Shown here piece by piece: positions 42,317 through 51,510 of a stretch of 53,458 bases of DNA. Under the pieces are notes generated by a model that made no database searches, had not been told where the DNA came from, and worked only from the letters and a program-made list of their open reading frames with translations. The stretch comes from CAZYBU01 sp964645775 (GTDB lineage: Bacteria; Spirochaetota; UBA4802; UBA5550). The stretch's first letter is position 1, and each line of letters opens with the position of its first letter. The DNA lies in NCBI GenBank assembly GCA_964645775.1, contig CAZYBU010000022.1:1-53458 (forward strand), read 5' to 3'. The position numbers were made by a program, and so were the translations under genes.

Positions 42317-44101
42317 TTACATATAATCAAGATAATCCTTGAGCTTTCTCGCCCGGGTAGGATGCCTGAGTCTGCGAAGGGCTTTGGCCTCTATCTGGCG
42401 TATCCGTTCACGTGTTACCTTGAAAACATAGCCTACCTCTTCAAGGGTGTGAGAATAGCCGTCATCCAGGCCGAAACGCATGCGAATGACTTTCTGCTCA
42501 CGGGCAGGCAAAGTTGAGAGGACGGTGCTTATCTGTTCATTCAAGAGCCTGTAGGCCGCTGTGTTAACAGGAGAATCGACCTCCTTGTCTTCAATGAAAT
42601 CACCCAGGAGTGAGTCCTCTTCCTCACCGACAGGTGTTTCAAGAGAAATGGGCTCACGGGCAACGTTCTTTACGGCTTTAACCTTGAGTACGGGCCAGCC
42701 AAGCCTGTCAGCCAGTTCTTCAGGGTCCGGTTCACGCCCGAATTCCTGCTGAAAGAGACGGGTCTCTCGCATGACTTTGTTAATTTGCTCGATCATGTGA
42801 ACAGGTACCCGGATGGTTCGCGCCTGGTCGGAGATGGCCCGGGTGATGGCCTGACGGATCCACCAGGTGGCGTACGTTGAAAACTTGTAGCCTTTTCGGT
42901 ACTCGAACTTGTCCACGGCCTTAATCAGACCGATATTTCCCTCCTGAATCAGATCGAAGAAATGCATTCCCCTGTTGGCGTATTTTTTTGCTATGGAGAC
43001 CACCAGTCTCAGGTTGGCGTTGATCAGTTCTTTTTTAGCGATGGATATCTTTCTCTGCCCGCGGGATATGTTTTTTCCCCATTCCAGGATATCTGCTGCA
43101 GGGGCGCTGGCCTCCTGTTCTATTCGTCGAATTTTCCTTTCATTGTTACGGATATCCTTTACCACATCGATAAGCTGATCGCTGTTCTTGATCCCCAATT
43201 CCTTGATTATCTTTTTAACATCTTCTTTTTTCTCTACCTTTCTGGCAAGATGCTTGAGTTCCTTGATCTCACGGCCATAGAGTTTTTCTACCTGGGAGAA
43301 GAAATCATGGGTCTCATGTATTCGGGTCACCATGGACTGGATCTTATTCGATATCTTGTTAATCTCGTTTTCATTGATGTCCATTTCATGAATGGACTCA
43401 CGGATTTTGGCATAGGAGGAATCGATCTTCTTCTGAAGTGAAGCCGCCTCATCGGAATCAGAAGAAAGCTTTTTAAGCTTGTTCTGAACCTGGAGAATCC
43501 GCTTGTCCTCGGCCATAATGCTTTTCATCTTCTCGTTATATTTGATCTCAAGTTCGCTTAGATCGACCGAGGAGAAATAGTAGAGACGGTTAACCTGCAT
43601 GATATCGATAAGCTTGATCTTTCCACTCTTTACCTTGGAATGGTTCTTTATCAGGTCATTGATCAGCAGTGTGGAGTTGAGGACCGTATCCTCGATCAGA
43701 AGCTCTCCATCCTCGATACGCTTGGCCAGATCGACCTCCTGGTCGCCCGAGAGTAGAGAAACTCTCCCTATCTCTTTAAGGTAGAGTCGTATCGGGTCAT
43801 CCGTATTGGACGTGTCTTCACCGACCTTTCGGGAAGTGGTTTTTCGAGGAGCTTTCTTCTCTTTCGGCTGGGAAACCGCCGAAAGAGTAGTCGCCTTTCT
43901 TGTCGATTCTTCCACAACATCGATGCCCATCTGGTTAAGCATGATGAATATATCATCTATCTTGTCTGAGTTGAGAAGCTTGTCCGGAAGTATGTCATTC
44001 AATTCATCATAGGTAATCTCATTATTCGATTTACCCAGCTCAATGAGCTTTTTGACTTCCGGTATGGCTTCCAGAACAATCTCGTTTTTACTCATGTACA
44101 T
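42317..44101 (-). CDS. rpoD: RNA polymerase primary sigma factor RpoD
   Basis: 594 residues. Region 1.1 lies at the start, region 1.2 is DPIRLYLKEIGRVSLLSGDQE, followed by a charged coiled-coil non-conserved region (~190-330), then regions 2.1-2.4 (NLRLVVSIAKKYANRGMHFFDLIQEGN, YKFSTYATWWIRQAITR), region 3, and 4.2 (TLEEVGYVFKVTRERIRQIEAKALRRLR). This is the housekeeping sigma factor. ATGs at 44101 and 44095 share a GAGAGG site. The second has the better spacing. It is 26 bases after dnaG, the classic dnaG-rpoD pairing. Confidence 0.97.
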   Translation of the reverse strand: MYMSKNEIVLEAIPEVKKLIELGKSNNEITYDELNDILPDKLLNSDKIDDIFIMLNQMGIDVVEESTRKATTLSAVSQPKEKKAPRKTTSRKVGEDTSNTDDPIRLYLKEIGRVSLLSGDQEVDLAKRIEDGELLIEDTVLNSTLLINDLIKNHSKVKSGKIKLIDIMQVNRLYYFSSVDLSELEIKYNEKMKSIMAEDKRILQVQNKLKKLSSDSDEAASLQKKIDSSYAKIRESIHEMDINENEINKISNKIQSMVTRIHETHDFFSQVEKLYGREIKELKHLARKVEKKEDVKKIIKELGIKNSDQLIDVVKDIRNNERKIRRIEQEASAPAADILEWGKNISRGQRKISIAKKELINANLRLVVSIAKKYANRGMHFFDLIQEGNIGLIKAVDKFEYRKGYKFSTYATWWIRQAITRAISDQARTIRVPVHMIEQINKVMRETRLFQQEFGREPDPEELADRLGWPVLKVKAVKNVAREPISLETPVGEEEDSLLGDFIEDKEVDSPVNTAAYRLLNEQISTVLSTLPAREQKVIRMRFGLDDGYSHTLEEVGYVFKVTRERIRQIEAKALRRLRHPTRARKLKDYLDYM

Positions 44102-44127
44102 GCACCTCTCTTTCCGTGCTGAGGGAT

Positions 44128-45912
44128 TTAGACTGAAAGTCTGTTCTTTGTGCCTTTTTCGTAAAGATAGCGGGTAAGTTTTTCCTTTTCCCTTCTCAGT
44201 ATCTCTATTTCAGTAATAAGACTCTGGTTAATGTTACTATCGGCAACCTGTGAGGCGAAGGTTTCAATCTTACGGGTTATTTCATACAATCGTAAATTAA
44301 TGTATATTTCTGTGTAGACATCTTCCGGTGTTTCATCGTTAAAAATTTCTCCGCATGCCTTCTCAAGCATATCCTCTTCCGGTTCCACCGGAAAAATGTC
44401 AAACAGTTTATCTGGTTTTAATTGCTGGTCTTCCGTATACAGGGCAAACATCGCATCAAAAATATTTCTTAGAACGGGTTCAGGGATGTCTCCTGGATTG
44501 AAATCGATAACCGCCTTGTCCATTAACTCCGGATAACGGATAAGTAAACCGAGAAGTTCACGATAGGCCCGTAAACGGTAATCATCCCTGTGAGAGTTCG
44601 CATATTTTTCATGTGTAATCTCTTTCTCCCTTGAACCGGAACGAAATGATTCATAATCCCGCTTGAGGGAATTCATGTCGATTGAAAGTTTTCTTCCGAG
44701 GTGCCTCAGGTATTCATCTCTTTCACTCTCCATGGAAAGAGTGTTAAGCAGTGAAAAGGCCGGCCTAAGCATTCCGGGAATATCTTCATGATCTCCATGT
44801 TCCAGAATATCCTCCAATATAAAGGTTACAGGTTTTTCCGCTGAATCGACGAGAACCATGAGTTCCCGAATTCCCTTTTTCTGCACGTAGTCCAGAGGGT
44901 CTCCCCATGGAAGTCTGGCAATCCGCAACCTGGTCGATGACTCTCGGAAAAACTCAAGTGTACGGATCGCGGCGTTTCGTCCGGCATCATCCGCATCGAA
45001 AAGGAGTATTATCTCATCAGCTAAGCGGCTCAGCATTTCAAACTGTTCCTCTGTCAGGGCGGTTCCCAGGGGTGCGACAACGTTCTGCACGCCTGCCTGG
45101 TGAAGAGCGATGACATCGAGGTAACCTTCAACCACAATGACTCGTTTAACTTCACGGATAGCGGTAAGGGCCTCATCATATCCGTAAAGCAGACTCCGTT
45201 TATGGAAATGATCCGAATCGGGTGAGTTCAGGTATTTTGGTTTTCCATCCCCGATCAACCGGCCACCGAATCCTCGAACATCATCCCGGTAATGTATAGG
45301 GAAAATAACCCTGTTGCGAAAGCGATCGTAGTAACGAACGTTGCCCGAACGGTCTTTGCCGCCTATAACACCTGCTTCAACCGCTTCCTGCAGGTTTACA
45401 TCACGTTTTTTCAGCCGTGTAGAGAGAAAATCCCATTCATCAGGCGCGAAGCCCAGTTTAAAACGCTCGATACTCTCGATTTCTATTCCCCTTGATTGCA
45501 GGTATCGTAATCCTGTCTGTCCATTTTCTGAAAAAATATATTTATGATACAGTTCCGCGGTGAAACGGTTAATCTTCAGGGCATAGTCCCTCTTACGGGT
45601 ATCACTCCCTGATTCCCTGACATCGATGTGGATACCGCACAGTTCAGCGGCTCTTTTTACGCTTTCCGGAAAAGTTAAACCCTCAATTCTTGAGAGGAAA
45701 GTAAAGGCGTTACCGCTGGCATGGCAGCCAAAACAATGAAACAGATTCTTCCCGGGTGTTACCGTAAAAGAGGGAGTTTTTTCAGAATGAAAAGGGCAAA
45801 GCCCTGTGTAATTATTTCCTGTTTTTTTTAGTGACGGGACATAGTGCTCAACGATACGAATTATATCGATACGATCACGGATATCATCAATCGTTTCTTT
45901 TGGAATAAACAA
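44128..45912 (-). CDS. dnaG: DNA primase
   Basis: 594 residues. The amino-terminal zinc ribbon has ligands C39, H42, C60 and C63 (CPFHSEKTPSF...HCFGC). The TOPRIM core shows VVEGYLDVIAL and LLFDADDAGRNA. The carboxyl third is the helicase-binding region. It makes RNA primers at the replication fork. I take the TTG at 45912, since no better start exists and the IPKETIDDIRDRIDIIRIVE opening fits the family. The ribosome site is weak. A good sigma-70 promoter lies about 60 bases upstream. Confidence 0.96.
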   Translation of the reverse strand: MFIPKETIDDIRDRIDIIRIVEHYVPSLKKTGNNYTGLCPFHSEKTPSFTVTPGKNLFHCFGCHASGNAFTFLSRIEGLTFPESVKRAAELCGIHIDVRESGSDTRKRDYALKINRFTAELYHKYIFSENGQTGLRYLQSRGIEIESIERFKLGFAPDEWDFLSTRLKKRDVNLQEAVEAGVIGGKDRSGNVRYYDRFRNRVIFPIHYRDDVRGFGGRLIGDGKPKYLNSPDSDHFHKRSLLYGYDEALTAIREVKRVIVVEGYLDVIALHQAGVQNVVAPLGTALTEEQFEMLSRLADEIILLFDADDAGRNAAIRTLEFFRESSTRLRIARLPWGDPLDYVQKKGIRELMVLVDSAEKPVTFILEDILEHGDHEDIPGMLRPAFSLLNTLSMESERDEYLRHLGRKLSIDMNSLKRDYESFRSGSREKEITHEKYANSHRDDYRLRAYRELLGLLIRYPELMDKAVIDFNPGDIPEPVLRNIFDAMFALYTEDQQLKPDKLFDIFPVEPEEDMLEKACGEIFNDETPEDVYTEIYINLRLYEITRKIETFASQVADSNINQSLITEIEILRREKEKLTRYLYEKGTKNRLSV

Positions 45913-45971
45913 GGGTCTTGAACTGTCCAGTCGGGTCCCCGTAAGAGAATATTTCGAAACATTTCTACTTT

Positions 45972-46000
45972 AATATTACTGTTTTTCCCAAAAACGTCAA
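45972..46000 (-). promoter_or_regulatory. Sigma-70 promoter of dnaG-rpoD-gpsA
   Basis: TTGACG and AATATT (minus strand) are separated by exactly 17 bases, with a predicted transcript start about 50 bases before the dnaG TTG. The strongest promoter-like match in this divergent region. Confidence 0.6.
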
Positions 46001-46070
46001 GCCGGATGACTGATTTTTTTACATCTGAAAAAAAATGTGTTGTCTTCATTTCAATGACCGATAGTGATTG

Positions 46071-46082
46071 TAACAATTGTTA
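46071..46082. promoter_or_regulatory. 12-base palindrome upstream of the DUF4015 gene
   Basis: TAACAATTGTTA is a perfect palindrome 35 bases before the ATG at 46117. It may be an operator overlapping that gene's promoter. No regulator is encoded next to it. Confidence 0.35.
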
Positions 46083-46116
46083 TTTCAATTTCCCATTCCA
46101 TTCAAAACAGGATAGT

Positions 46117-47154
46117 ATGATGAAAAAGATCGCAATCTTTTCCCTTGCACTCCTATGTTCAGGCGCACTTGTACATACCTTAATGACATCGAGTCTGCTG
46201 CAGGCCGTTGAATCAGAGACCTCTTCCAGAACCGTCCAATCCGAAAAACCGGAGGAAGACATGGGAGAGAAGATCGATCCATCTTCAACTTCACTCTCTG
46301 AGGGAGATTATACGTTCCCGGATTTCTACAGAGGAATCTATCTTAATGTCGTAAACGCCAGGGATAAGGCCCGCTTGCAGAAATTTATCGACATGGCGAA
46401 AAAATCTCATGTCAATGCATTCGTCATGGACGTCCAGAGTTATAAATATCGAGAATGCATCGTACCGGCTGAAAACGTAAAAATGTGCATTGAAAACGGT
46501 ATCCATCCCATCGCCCGGATAGTCGTATTTCCCGAAGGATTGAGTCGATGGCCTGTCTCAAAAGATGAGATTGAAGCCAAATATCGTATCGCGGAAGGAG
46601 CGGCGAAAAACGGTTTCCGAGAAATCCAGTTCGATTATATCCGGTTTAATGACTCCAATCGCCTTCGTCACCTGAACCTAAAAGCGAGATACTCTTTTAT
46701 TGAAGGCTTTTTAAAAGGGGCCCGTAAACGCTTAGAGAAATACGATGTTCGTACCGCTGCCGATGTCTTCGGTCGAATACCCCTTAACCGCGGTGACCTG
46801 ATCGGTCAGAGAATGGAAGGTCTCGACCTGGCCGTTGACATCATCTGTCCCATGGCTTACCCATCCCACTACACATGGAGCAAAAAGCTTCAGCATGATC
46901 CCTATTACACGGTTCACTGGACCTCCAGCGAGGCAAATAAAAGGACCACTAAAGCGGAAATCGTTACCTATATACAGGCTTTCCAGATGAAGCTTGGACC
47001 CAATCGATATGATCATTATGTCAGGGAGCAGATCAGAGCCGTTCATGATGCGGGTATTCGCGGATATTTGATGTGGAACGCCCGCCAAGAATATGATGTT
47101 CCCCTTCAGGTCATGAGAAAGTATTACTCCAGCCGTTCAGCCTTGAATGAATAG
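46117..47154 (+). CDS. DUF4015 putative glycoside-hydrolase-like exported protein
   Basis: 346 residues from the ATG at 46117, where a signal peptide begins (MMKKIAIFSLALLCSGALV). The longer frame from 46006 is unlikely because it would bury the signal. After a short acidic linker, a TIM-barrel-like domain runs from FYRGIYLNVVNARDK through VNAFVMDVQS, IREIQFDYIRF-type strand (FREIQFDYIRFND) and IICPMAYPSHYTW to GYLMWNARQEYD. This is the DUF4015 pattern, related to GH13/GH-like barrels with unproven substrate. The LLCSG cysteine is a poor lipobox. Likely periplasmic, possibly acting on polysaccharide. Confidence 0.88.
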   Translation: MMKKIAIFSLALLCSGALVHTLMTSSLLQAVESETSSRTVQSEKPEEDMGEKIDPSSTSLSEGDYTFPDFYRGIYLNVVNARDKARLQKFIDMAKKSHVNAFVMDVQSYKYRECIVPAENVKMCIENGIHPIARIVVFPEGLSRWPVSKDEIEAKYRIAEGAAKNGFREIQFDYIRFNDSNRLRHLNLKARYSFIEGFLKGARKRLEKYDVRTAADVFGRIPLNRGDLIGQRMEGLDLAVDIICPMAYPSHYTWSKKLQHDPYYTVHWTSSEANKRTTKAEIVTYIQAFQMKLGPNRYDHYVREQIRAVHDAGIRGYLMWNARQEYDVPLQVMRKYYSSRSALNE

Positions 47155-47175
47155 GACGGCCGGTACGAACTTTTC

Positions 47176-47883
47176 TTATTTAACAATCATTTTGAGCAGG
47201 CTCTCAACGGTTTCACGAATCAGAGGATCGTCAGAGTTCTTGCAGTATACGGAAAAGTATACCGGTGGTATTACCTTAAAATTCTTGATTTTATAATATC
47301 GCGTTGAAAAGACCAGATTATAGCGATCGTATTTCTTTCCGAAAAAGAAGGATCCCATTATGGTGGAAAAATCATCCTGGTCGTACAGGAGAGCGCTCCA
47401 TCCTCTCCCTTTCTTTACAACATCCTCCCCTCTTTTAATGATCTTTTTCAGGTCATCAAGCGAATACATCTTATAGGCATACGTCGATTCATAAATGGTA
47501 CCGTTAATGATCTGTTTTTTTAAGGTATCAAGGTCGGTAAAAAAGCGGGTTGAAGGCCGGGTCGGTTCCCTGAATTTGTTACGTTTCGGATAATATTCAA
47601 TGACCTGGTCCAGGGTCCCGTCACTCCCTTCGTCGACGATCATGGTTATCGTTTTATCCGAACTGGAGAAATCTCCAATAATGATTTTTGTGGTGTTATC
47701 TATGGATTGAAGCATGAAGTAATTGCGATTATCATCGGTGACAGGCATATATTTAAGGGAACTTCGATTCAGGTCCGTTGTCAGAATATAATGATTTACT
47801 TTCCGAGAATCCGCTTCAGAGGGGAGAGCTATAATCAGGCTAAAAAGAAAAGTGATTCCAGTATAAATAATATTTCTTGTCAT
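47176..47883 (-). CDS. Exported protein of unknown function
   Basis: 235 residues with a signal peptide (MTRNIIYTGITFLFSLIIALPSEA) and a soluble, lysine- and tyrosine-rich body. Contains a calcium-loop-like DEGSDGTLDQVIEYYP segment near residue 88-103. No family recognised. A GGAGG ribosome site and a good promoter (TTGATT-17-TATATT) make expression likely. It is a single gene, convergent with DUF4015 across 21 bases. Confidence 0.8.
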   Translation of the reverse strand: MTRNIIYTGITFLFSLIIALPSEADSRKVNHYILTTDLNRSSLKYMPVTDDNRNYFMLQSIDNTTKIIIGDFSSSDKTITMIVDEGSDGTLDQVIEYYPKRNKFREPTRPSTRFFTDLDTLKKQIINGTIYESTYAYKMYSLDDLKKIIKRGEDVVKKGRGWSALLYDQDDFSTIMGSFFFGKKYDRYNLVFSTRYYKIKNFKVIPPVYFSVYCKNSDDPLIRETVESLLKMIVK

Positions 47884-47904
47884 GAGGAGCCTCCAATAAT
47901 AGTC

Positions 47905-47933
47905 AATATACTTAGTTATTCGGTCAAAATCAA
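47905..47933 (-). promoter_or_regulatory. Sigma-70-like promoter for the exported unknown protein
   Basis: TTGATT and TATATT on the minus strand with a 17-base spacer. The predicted start point is about 15 bases before the ATG at 47883, leaving just enough leader for the GGAGG site. Confidence 0.55.
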
Positions 47934-48048
47934 GGAGAGTAAACGATTAATATCATGCAATATAGGGCTTCTTCATCATGAGACAGGGCAATTGATTTAA
48001 TAATCCTTTCTTCATCTTCCGATACATTAAACAGGTACCATAAAAAAC

Positions 48049-48813
48049 ATGGCGGATAAGGAGAAAAAAGCCATGGTGCAACGATACGCGCGTATCCTTT
48101 TTCCCGGTGAGCACGTTGACGAACGTTTCCTCTATTCATTAAATGAAGAGGTCCTGAGGAAAGCCTATCGGGACCTCGTTTTCGACAATCACCCGGACCG
48201 TTATCTGCACGTGGGAGTAAGTAAAACCCTGCTTTCGGAAAGATTTAAATCAATAAACGAAGCCTACCAGGAGCTTCAAAAATATGTATCTTCTTCCGGA
48301 TTAAACCGCCTTGTCCGGGTAAATAAAAACCATGGCTTTACTAACTCAAACCCCGGACGACAAAATACCAGTTTTGCCCGGACCCGGGAGCAGGCTTCAC
48401 CCTTCCGTAGAAACAGGAAAACCCGATATTTCCCCGATGAAGAAGTCATGTTCGGTCAGTTTCTCTATTACTCAGGGATTATTACACTCAGGGAACTTAT
48501 AGACGCCCTTACATGGCAGAGAGGTCAACGTCCTCCCTTCGGCGAGCTCGCCAAGCAGTGGAACATCCTTACTGTGGATGACATTATCCATATCCTGAAA
48601 GTAAAAAAAGGGATGGAACGTTTCGGCGAATGCGGTCTCCGGACAAATCTGATAACCCCCCTTCAGTTCCGTGCCATTTTGTATCGTCAGCAGACTCTGC
48701 AGAAACCGATTGGTAGATATTTTGTCGAGAATTCTACTATACCTGAAGATGAGATCCTCTCTTACCTGAAGGAGATGAAAGAGCATAACATGAAAATCCG
48801 GTTTCGAAGGTAA
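48049..48813 (+). CDS. J-domain protein with a MshEN-like carboxyl region
   Basis: 254 residues. The amino ~80 residues are a J domain with the HPD tripeptide at 48-50 (LVFDNHPDRYL) and helix III (SERFKSINEAYQELQ), which should stimulate a DnaK ATPase. A basic linker (~90-130) follows. Residues ~135-245 consist of two or three repeats of the type FGQFLYYSGIITLRELIDAL and IGRYFVENSTIPEDEILSYL, resembling MshEN/GspE-N domains, some of which bind cyclic di-GMP. The ligand-binding claim is inference. The stop abuts that of the convergent DUF401 gene. Confidence 0.8.
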   Translation: MADKEKKAMVQRYARILFPGEHVDERFLYSLNEEVLRKAYRDLVFDNHPDRYLHVGVSKTLLSERFKSINEAYQELQKYVSSSGLNRLVRVNKNHGFTNSNPGRQNTSFARTREQASPFRRNRKTRYFPDEEVMFGQFLYYSGIITLRELIDALTWQRGQRPPFGELAKQWNILTVDDIIHILKVKKGMERFGECGLRTNLITPLQFRAILYRQQTLQKPIGRYFVENSTIPEDEILSYLKEMKEHNMKIRFRR

Positions 48814-50085
48814 TCAGAAAAACCTTAAAAGCGCCAGATAATAGAGGAATCCCCCGGCGATAGAAGCCAGGACAATGGGCATCAGGCGGATGATTCCCCG
48901 CAACAGCTCAACAGAGAAAAATTCACTCGATACGATAAAACAGACGTGGACGGGGGAAAGCATCATCCCCATATAACCGGAAGCGTAAGCCAGCATTATA
49001 TTGGGGAGAATATCCATCCCCCTTGCCTGTATAATCGCAAGGACAACCGGCAATCCAGCTCCCACGAAGCCGATAGCCAGTCCCGTGGTTATGCCGCTGA
49101 TAAAGGGAAGTGACATTACAAGCAGGAGCGGGGGAAGCCCCCATCGGGAAAGTTCTCCGCTTATAGCCGCCATGACCGTCCCCCCGCCTGGAAGGTCTCC
49201 TTCAATCAGTATACCGTATCCTCTTATTAAGAGAACTACAAAGGCAAGATGGAGTGCCCGTGTCGAAAGAATGATTCCGATCCAGTTTGATGCAGGAAGG
49301 GGCCTCTGAATCTGGATGTATACCTGGGTAATGACAATAGAAATCGCCAGTACAACAAATCCGGAGGAGATACCGATCAACCATAAGAAGGTATAACTGA
49401 GAATGAGTAAGAGCAGAGGGGACAGAAGCCAGAAAAGGTCTCCCCTTCCGGTTCCGGCAGGAATATCCCGTTTGGAAGAATGAATTGTTCTGAGAAGGAG
49501 CAGGGAGCCCACGGTAATGGAGATAAGAGAAAGGGGTGATTGAAGAAGGGCGAAATTGAGAGGGTCCATTCCCGTAAGATCAAGGGCCAGGAGTACACCG
49601 GGATAGAGGGGGCACCAGTATTCCCAGGAATGCCTGAACCAGTAATTGATAAGGTTCTTCTTTATCTTCTCTTCCTTTTCCTCTTCATCGCACCTGTCCA
49701 CAAGTGGAGCGGAGAAATATGCTCCGCCGGGCATAGGCAGAAAACCTATTATTGCGGGAAGCGTTGCCATGGAGAGACGGGAACTGAATCTTCCCTGAAT
49801 ATTCTGGACGAGATCATCCAGTATACCGGCCTCCTTCATCTGCATCGAAAGCCATATAACCTGAAGAACCACGATGCCGAGAAAAAGCGTATTAACGGAA
49901 AGGATGCCAGGGACCATGATTTCGAGGGTGGAGCCGGGGGTGTGACCGAGAAGAAAAGCGAGCAGGCCGATGGCTGCAAGCGCGGCTATTTCGAGCCGGG
50001 ATGATATCCTTTGAACGATCAGTAGTGCCAGAAGAGAGAGGACAAGACGAAGCAGATAGGGAACATGCTGAAGGACGTTTTCCAT
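48814..50085 (-). CDS. DUF401-family membrane protein
   Basis: 423 residues with about ten to twelve hydrophobic helices. Segments such as GFLPMPGGAYFSAPLV, YPGVLLALDLTG and MLAYASGYMGMMLSPVHVCF are typical of the DUF401 family, which resembles citrate/gluconate-type anion permeases with two re-entrant hairpins. Substrate unknown. It follows the HD-GYP gene by 12 bases and has no ribosome site of its own that I can see, so it is probably translated from the shared transcript. Confidence 0.85.
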   Translation of the reverse strand: MENVLQHVPYLLRLVLSLLALLIVQRISSRLEIAALAAIGLLAFLLGHTPGSTLEIMVPGILSVNTLFLGIVVLQVIWLSMQMKEAGILDDLVQNIQGRFSSRLSMATLPAIIGFLPMPGGAYFSAPLVDRCDEEEKEEKIKKNLINYWFRHSWEYWCPLYPGVLLALDLTGMDPLNFALLQSPLSLISITVGSLLLLRTIHSSKRDIPAGTGRGDLFWLLSPLLLLILSYTFLWLIGISSGFVVLAISIVITQVYIQIQRPLPASNWIGIILSTRALHLAFVVLLIRGYGILIEGDLPGGGTVMAAISGELSRWGLPPLLLVMSLPFISGITTGLAIGFVGAGLPVVLAIIQARGMDILPNIMLAYASGYMGMMLSPVHVCFIVSSEFFSVELLRGIIRLMPIVLASIAGGFLYYLALLRFF

Positions 50086-50097
50086 GGATTGAGAGGA

Positions 50098-51453
50098 TTA
50101 TCTCTGCTGAATACTGTCAATAAGTTCCGCGTTTTCGATTTCAGCGTGATCACGGACAAAATCGACAAAGATGTCAAAAAGTATGGGATCAAGCTTGAGG
50201 TTTTCCTTAATAAAGGAAGACTTCATAATGGAGAGGGCCTCTTCCGGCGTGCTGGCACTCTCTCTGTATTTACGTCCGCTGTCGATCAGAGCGTCATAAA
50301 CATCGACAATTTCGAGCATCTTTGCCGGAACGTAGGCGATTGCCTGGCCAGTAGCTAGGCTCAACGGATCATAACTTAAAACGGATTCAGGGTGCTTGAA
50401 TCTGAGGTTCTTCTCCGGGAAAAGAAGACGTTTCACCCCGTAACCCGATCGATGATCATAATATTCATGATGCAGGGCAGCCATAAGGGCAACCTCTCGG
50501 CTGAATTCTCTGCTCTTAACGACCATATTATAACTCATGGGGGCGTGTTTGATGATGATCTGTCTGTCGTATTCATTTTCCCCCTCGAAGTAATCTATAT
50601 CCTTAACCTTACCGATATCATGTAAAAGAGAACCGAGGGCGCATTGTTGTAGACTCATCTCGTCAAGTATTCTCATTCCGCCAAGGAAGATTGTTTCAAA
50701 ATTGAGAATGAACTCCGTTCTGGATACAGATTCATAGAAATCCCTGTACCGTTTTTCGTAATTGACACGCAGTTTTGCGATTCTACCTTCATTGATATAA
50801 CTGTTAAAGTAAAGAGAATAGGGTATAAAACGGAGAAAAACATTATTCATATGGTCCAGGGTTGAGCCGGTTGATATATTCTGGAGCATGTTCAGATAGT
50901 TTGAAGCCATCTCGTTCTCCTGGAGTATCCGGATAGCGGTGTCAGCAAACTGGGTTGTCTTTGTGGCTATAGATTTCAGGTGGGCATGAGGGAGTGAAAT
51001 TTCATCGTTTAGATTGTCTTCAAAAAATGATTTGTTGATAATAACAGCTCTTGACGTGACATCCACAAGGTCATCGATATTCTCTTCATCAATACGCTGT
51101 TTCTTCTCAATTTTTTCCGTAAGTTCAATCAGTCCGCTGGATAAATATTCCTGCCGTTGATCGAAAGAGAGATCGCTGATTTCATCGATCTTCGCAGCAA
51201 AGGGATCCGGTTTGTTATGAGAATCCTCTTTAATCGCAATTTTTGAACCAGCGGAGGATATGCGGCTTTCCCACTCTTTGTCCACATAGAAAACGATTTT
51301 CCGGTCTGTTAGCTGGGCGAACTGGTCAAGTCGGTCGAGTGGAACCGTTACCCATTCCCCGAGACGGTTTTTTCGCCAAACCGGTATCCTGTTAGCAGAG
51401 AGGATGTCTCTCTTTTCCCGTAAGACAGAAATATCCACAGGTACCCGTTTCAT
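50098..51453 (-). CDS. Divergent HD-GYP-type phosphohydrolase
   Basis: 451 residues. The amino ~180 residues are a helical region of the type seen in spirochaete HD-GYP proteins. The HD domain has H278-D279 (LLHDIGK), H303 (KHAPMSYNM), H328-H329-E330 and D333, and VDVYDAL near the end. The HHExxDGxGYP signature of cyclic di-GMP phosphodiesterases is altered to HHEYYDHRSGYGV, so the GYP part is not conserved. Metal-binding residues suggest it is active, but the substrate is uncertain. Lies between the ankyrin gene and DUF401 on one strand. Confidence 0.82.
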   Translation of the reverse strand: MKRVPVDISVLREKRDILSANRIPVWRKNRLGEWVTVPLDRLDQFAQLTDRKIVFYVDKEWESRISSAGSKIAIKEDSHNKPDPFAAKIDEISDLSFDQRQEYLSSGLIELTEKIEKKQRIDEENIDDLVDVTSRAVIINKSFFEDNLNDEISLPHAHLKSIATKTTQFADTAIRILQENEMASNYLNMLQNISTGSTLDHMNNVFLRFIPYSLYFNSYINEGRIAKLRVNYEKRYRDFYESVSRTEFILNFETIFLGGMRILDEMSLQQCALGSLLHDIGKVKDIDYFEGENEYDRQIIIKHAPMSYNMVVKSREFSREVALMAALHHEYYDHRSGYGVKRLLFPEKNLRFKHPESVLSYDPLSLATGQAIAYVPAKMLEIVDVYDALIDSGRKYRESASTPEEALSIMKSSFIKENLKLDPILFDIFVDFVRDHAEIENAELIDSIQQR

Positions 51454-51510
51454 ATTTTGATCAGTCCCTTAAAAGTTTCTCCTTATCTCGGCGTTCAGGA
51501 AGAATATATG

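Noticed and set aside
46006..46116. Longer start for the DUF4015 protein, adding 37 residues
   Set aside because: It would place a cysteine-rich stretch before a clear signal peptide. The ATG at 46117 opens that signal peptide and has a ribosome-site-like AACAGGAT.
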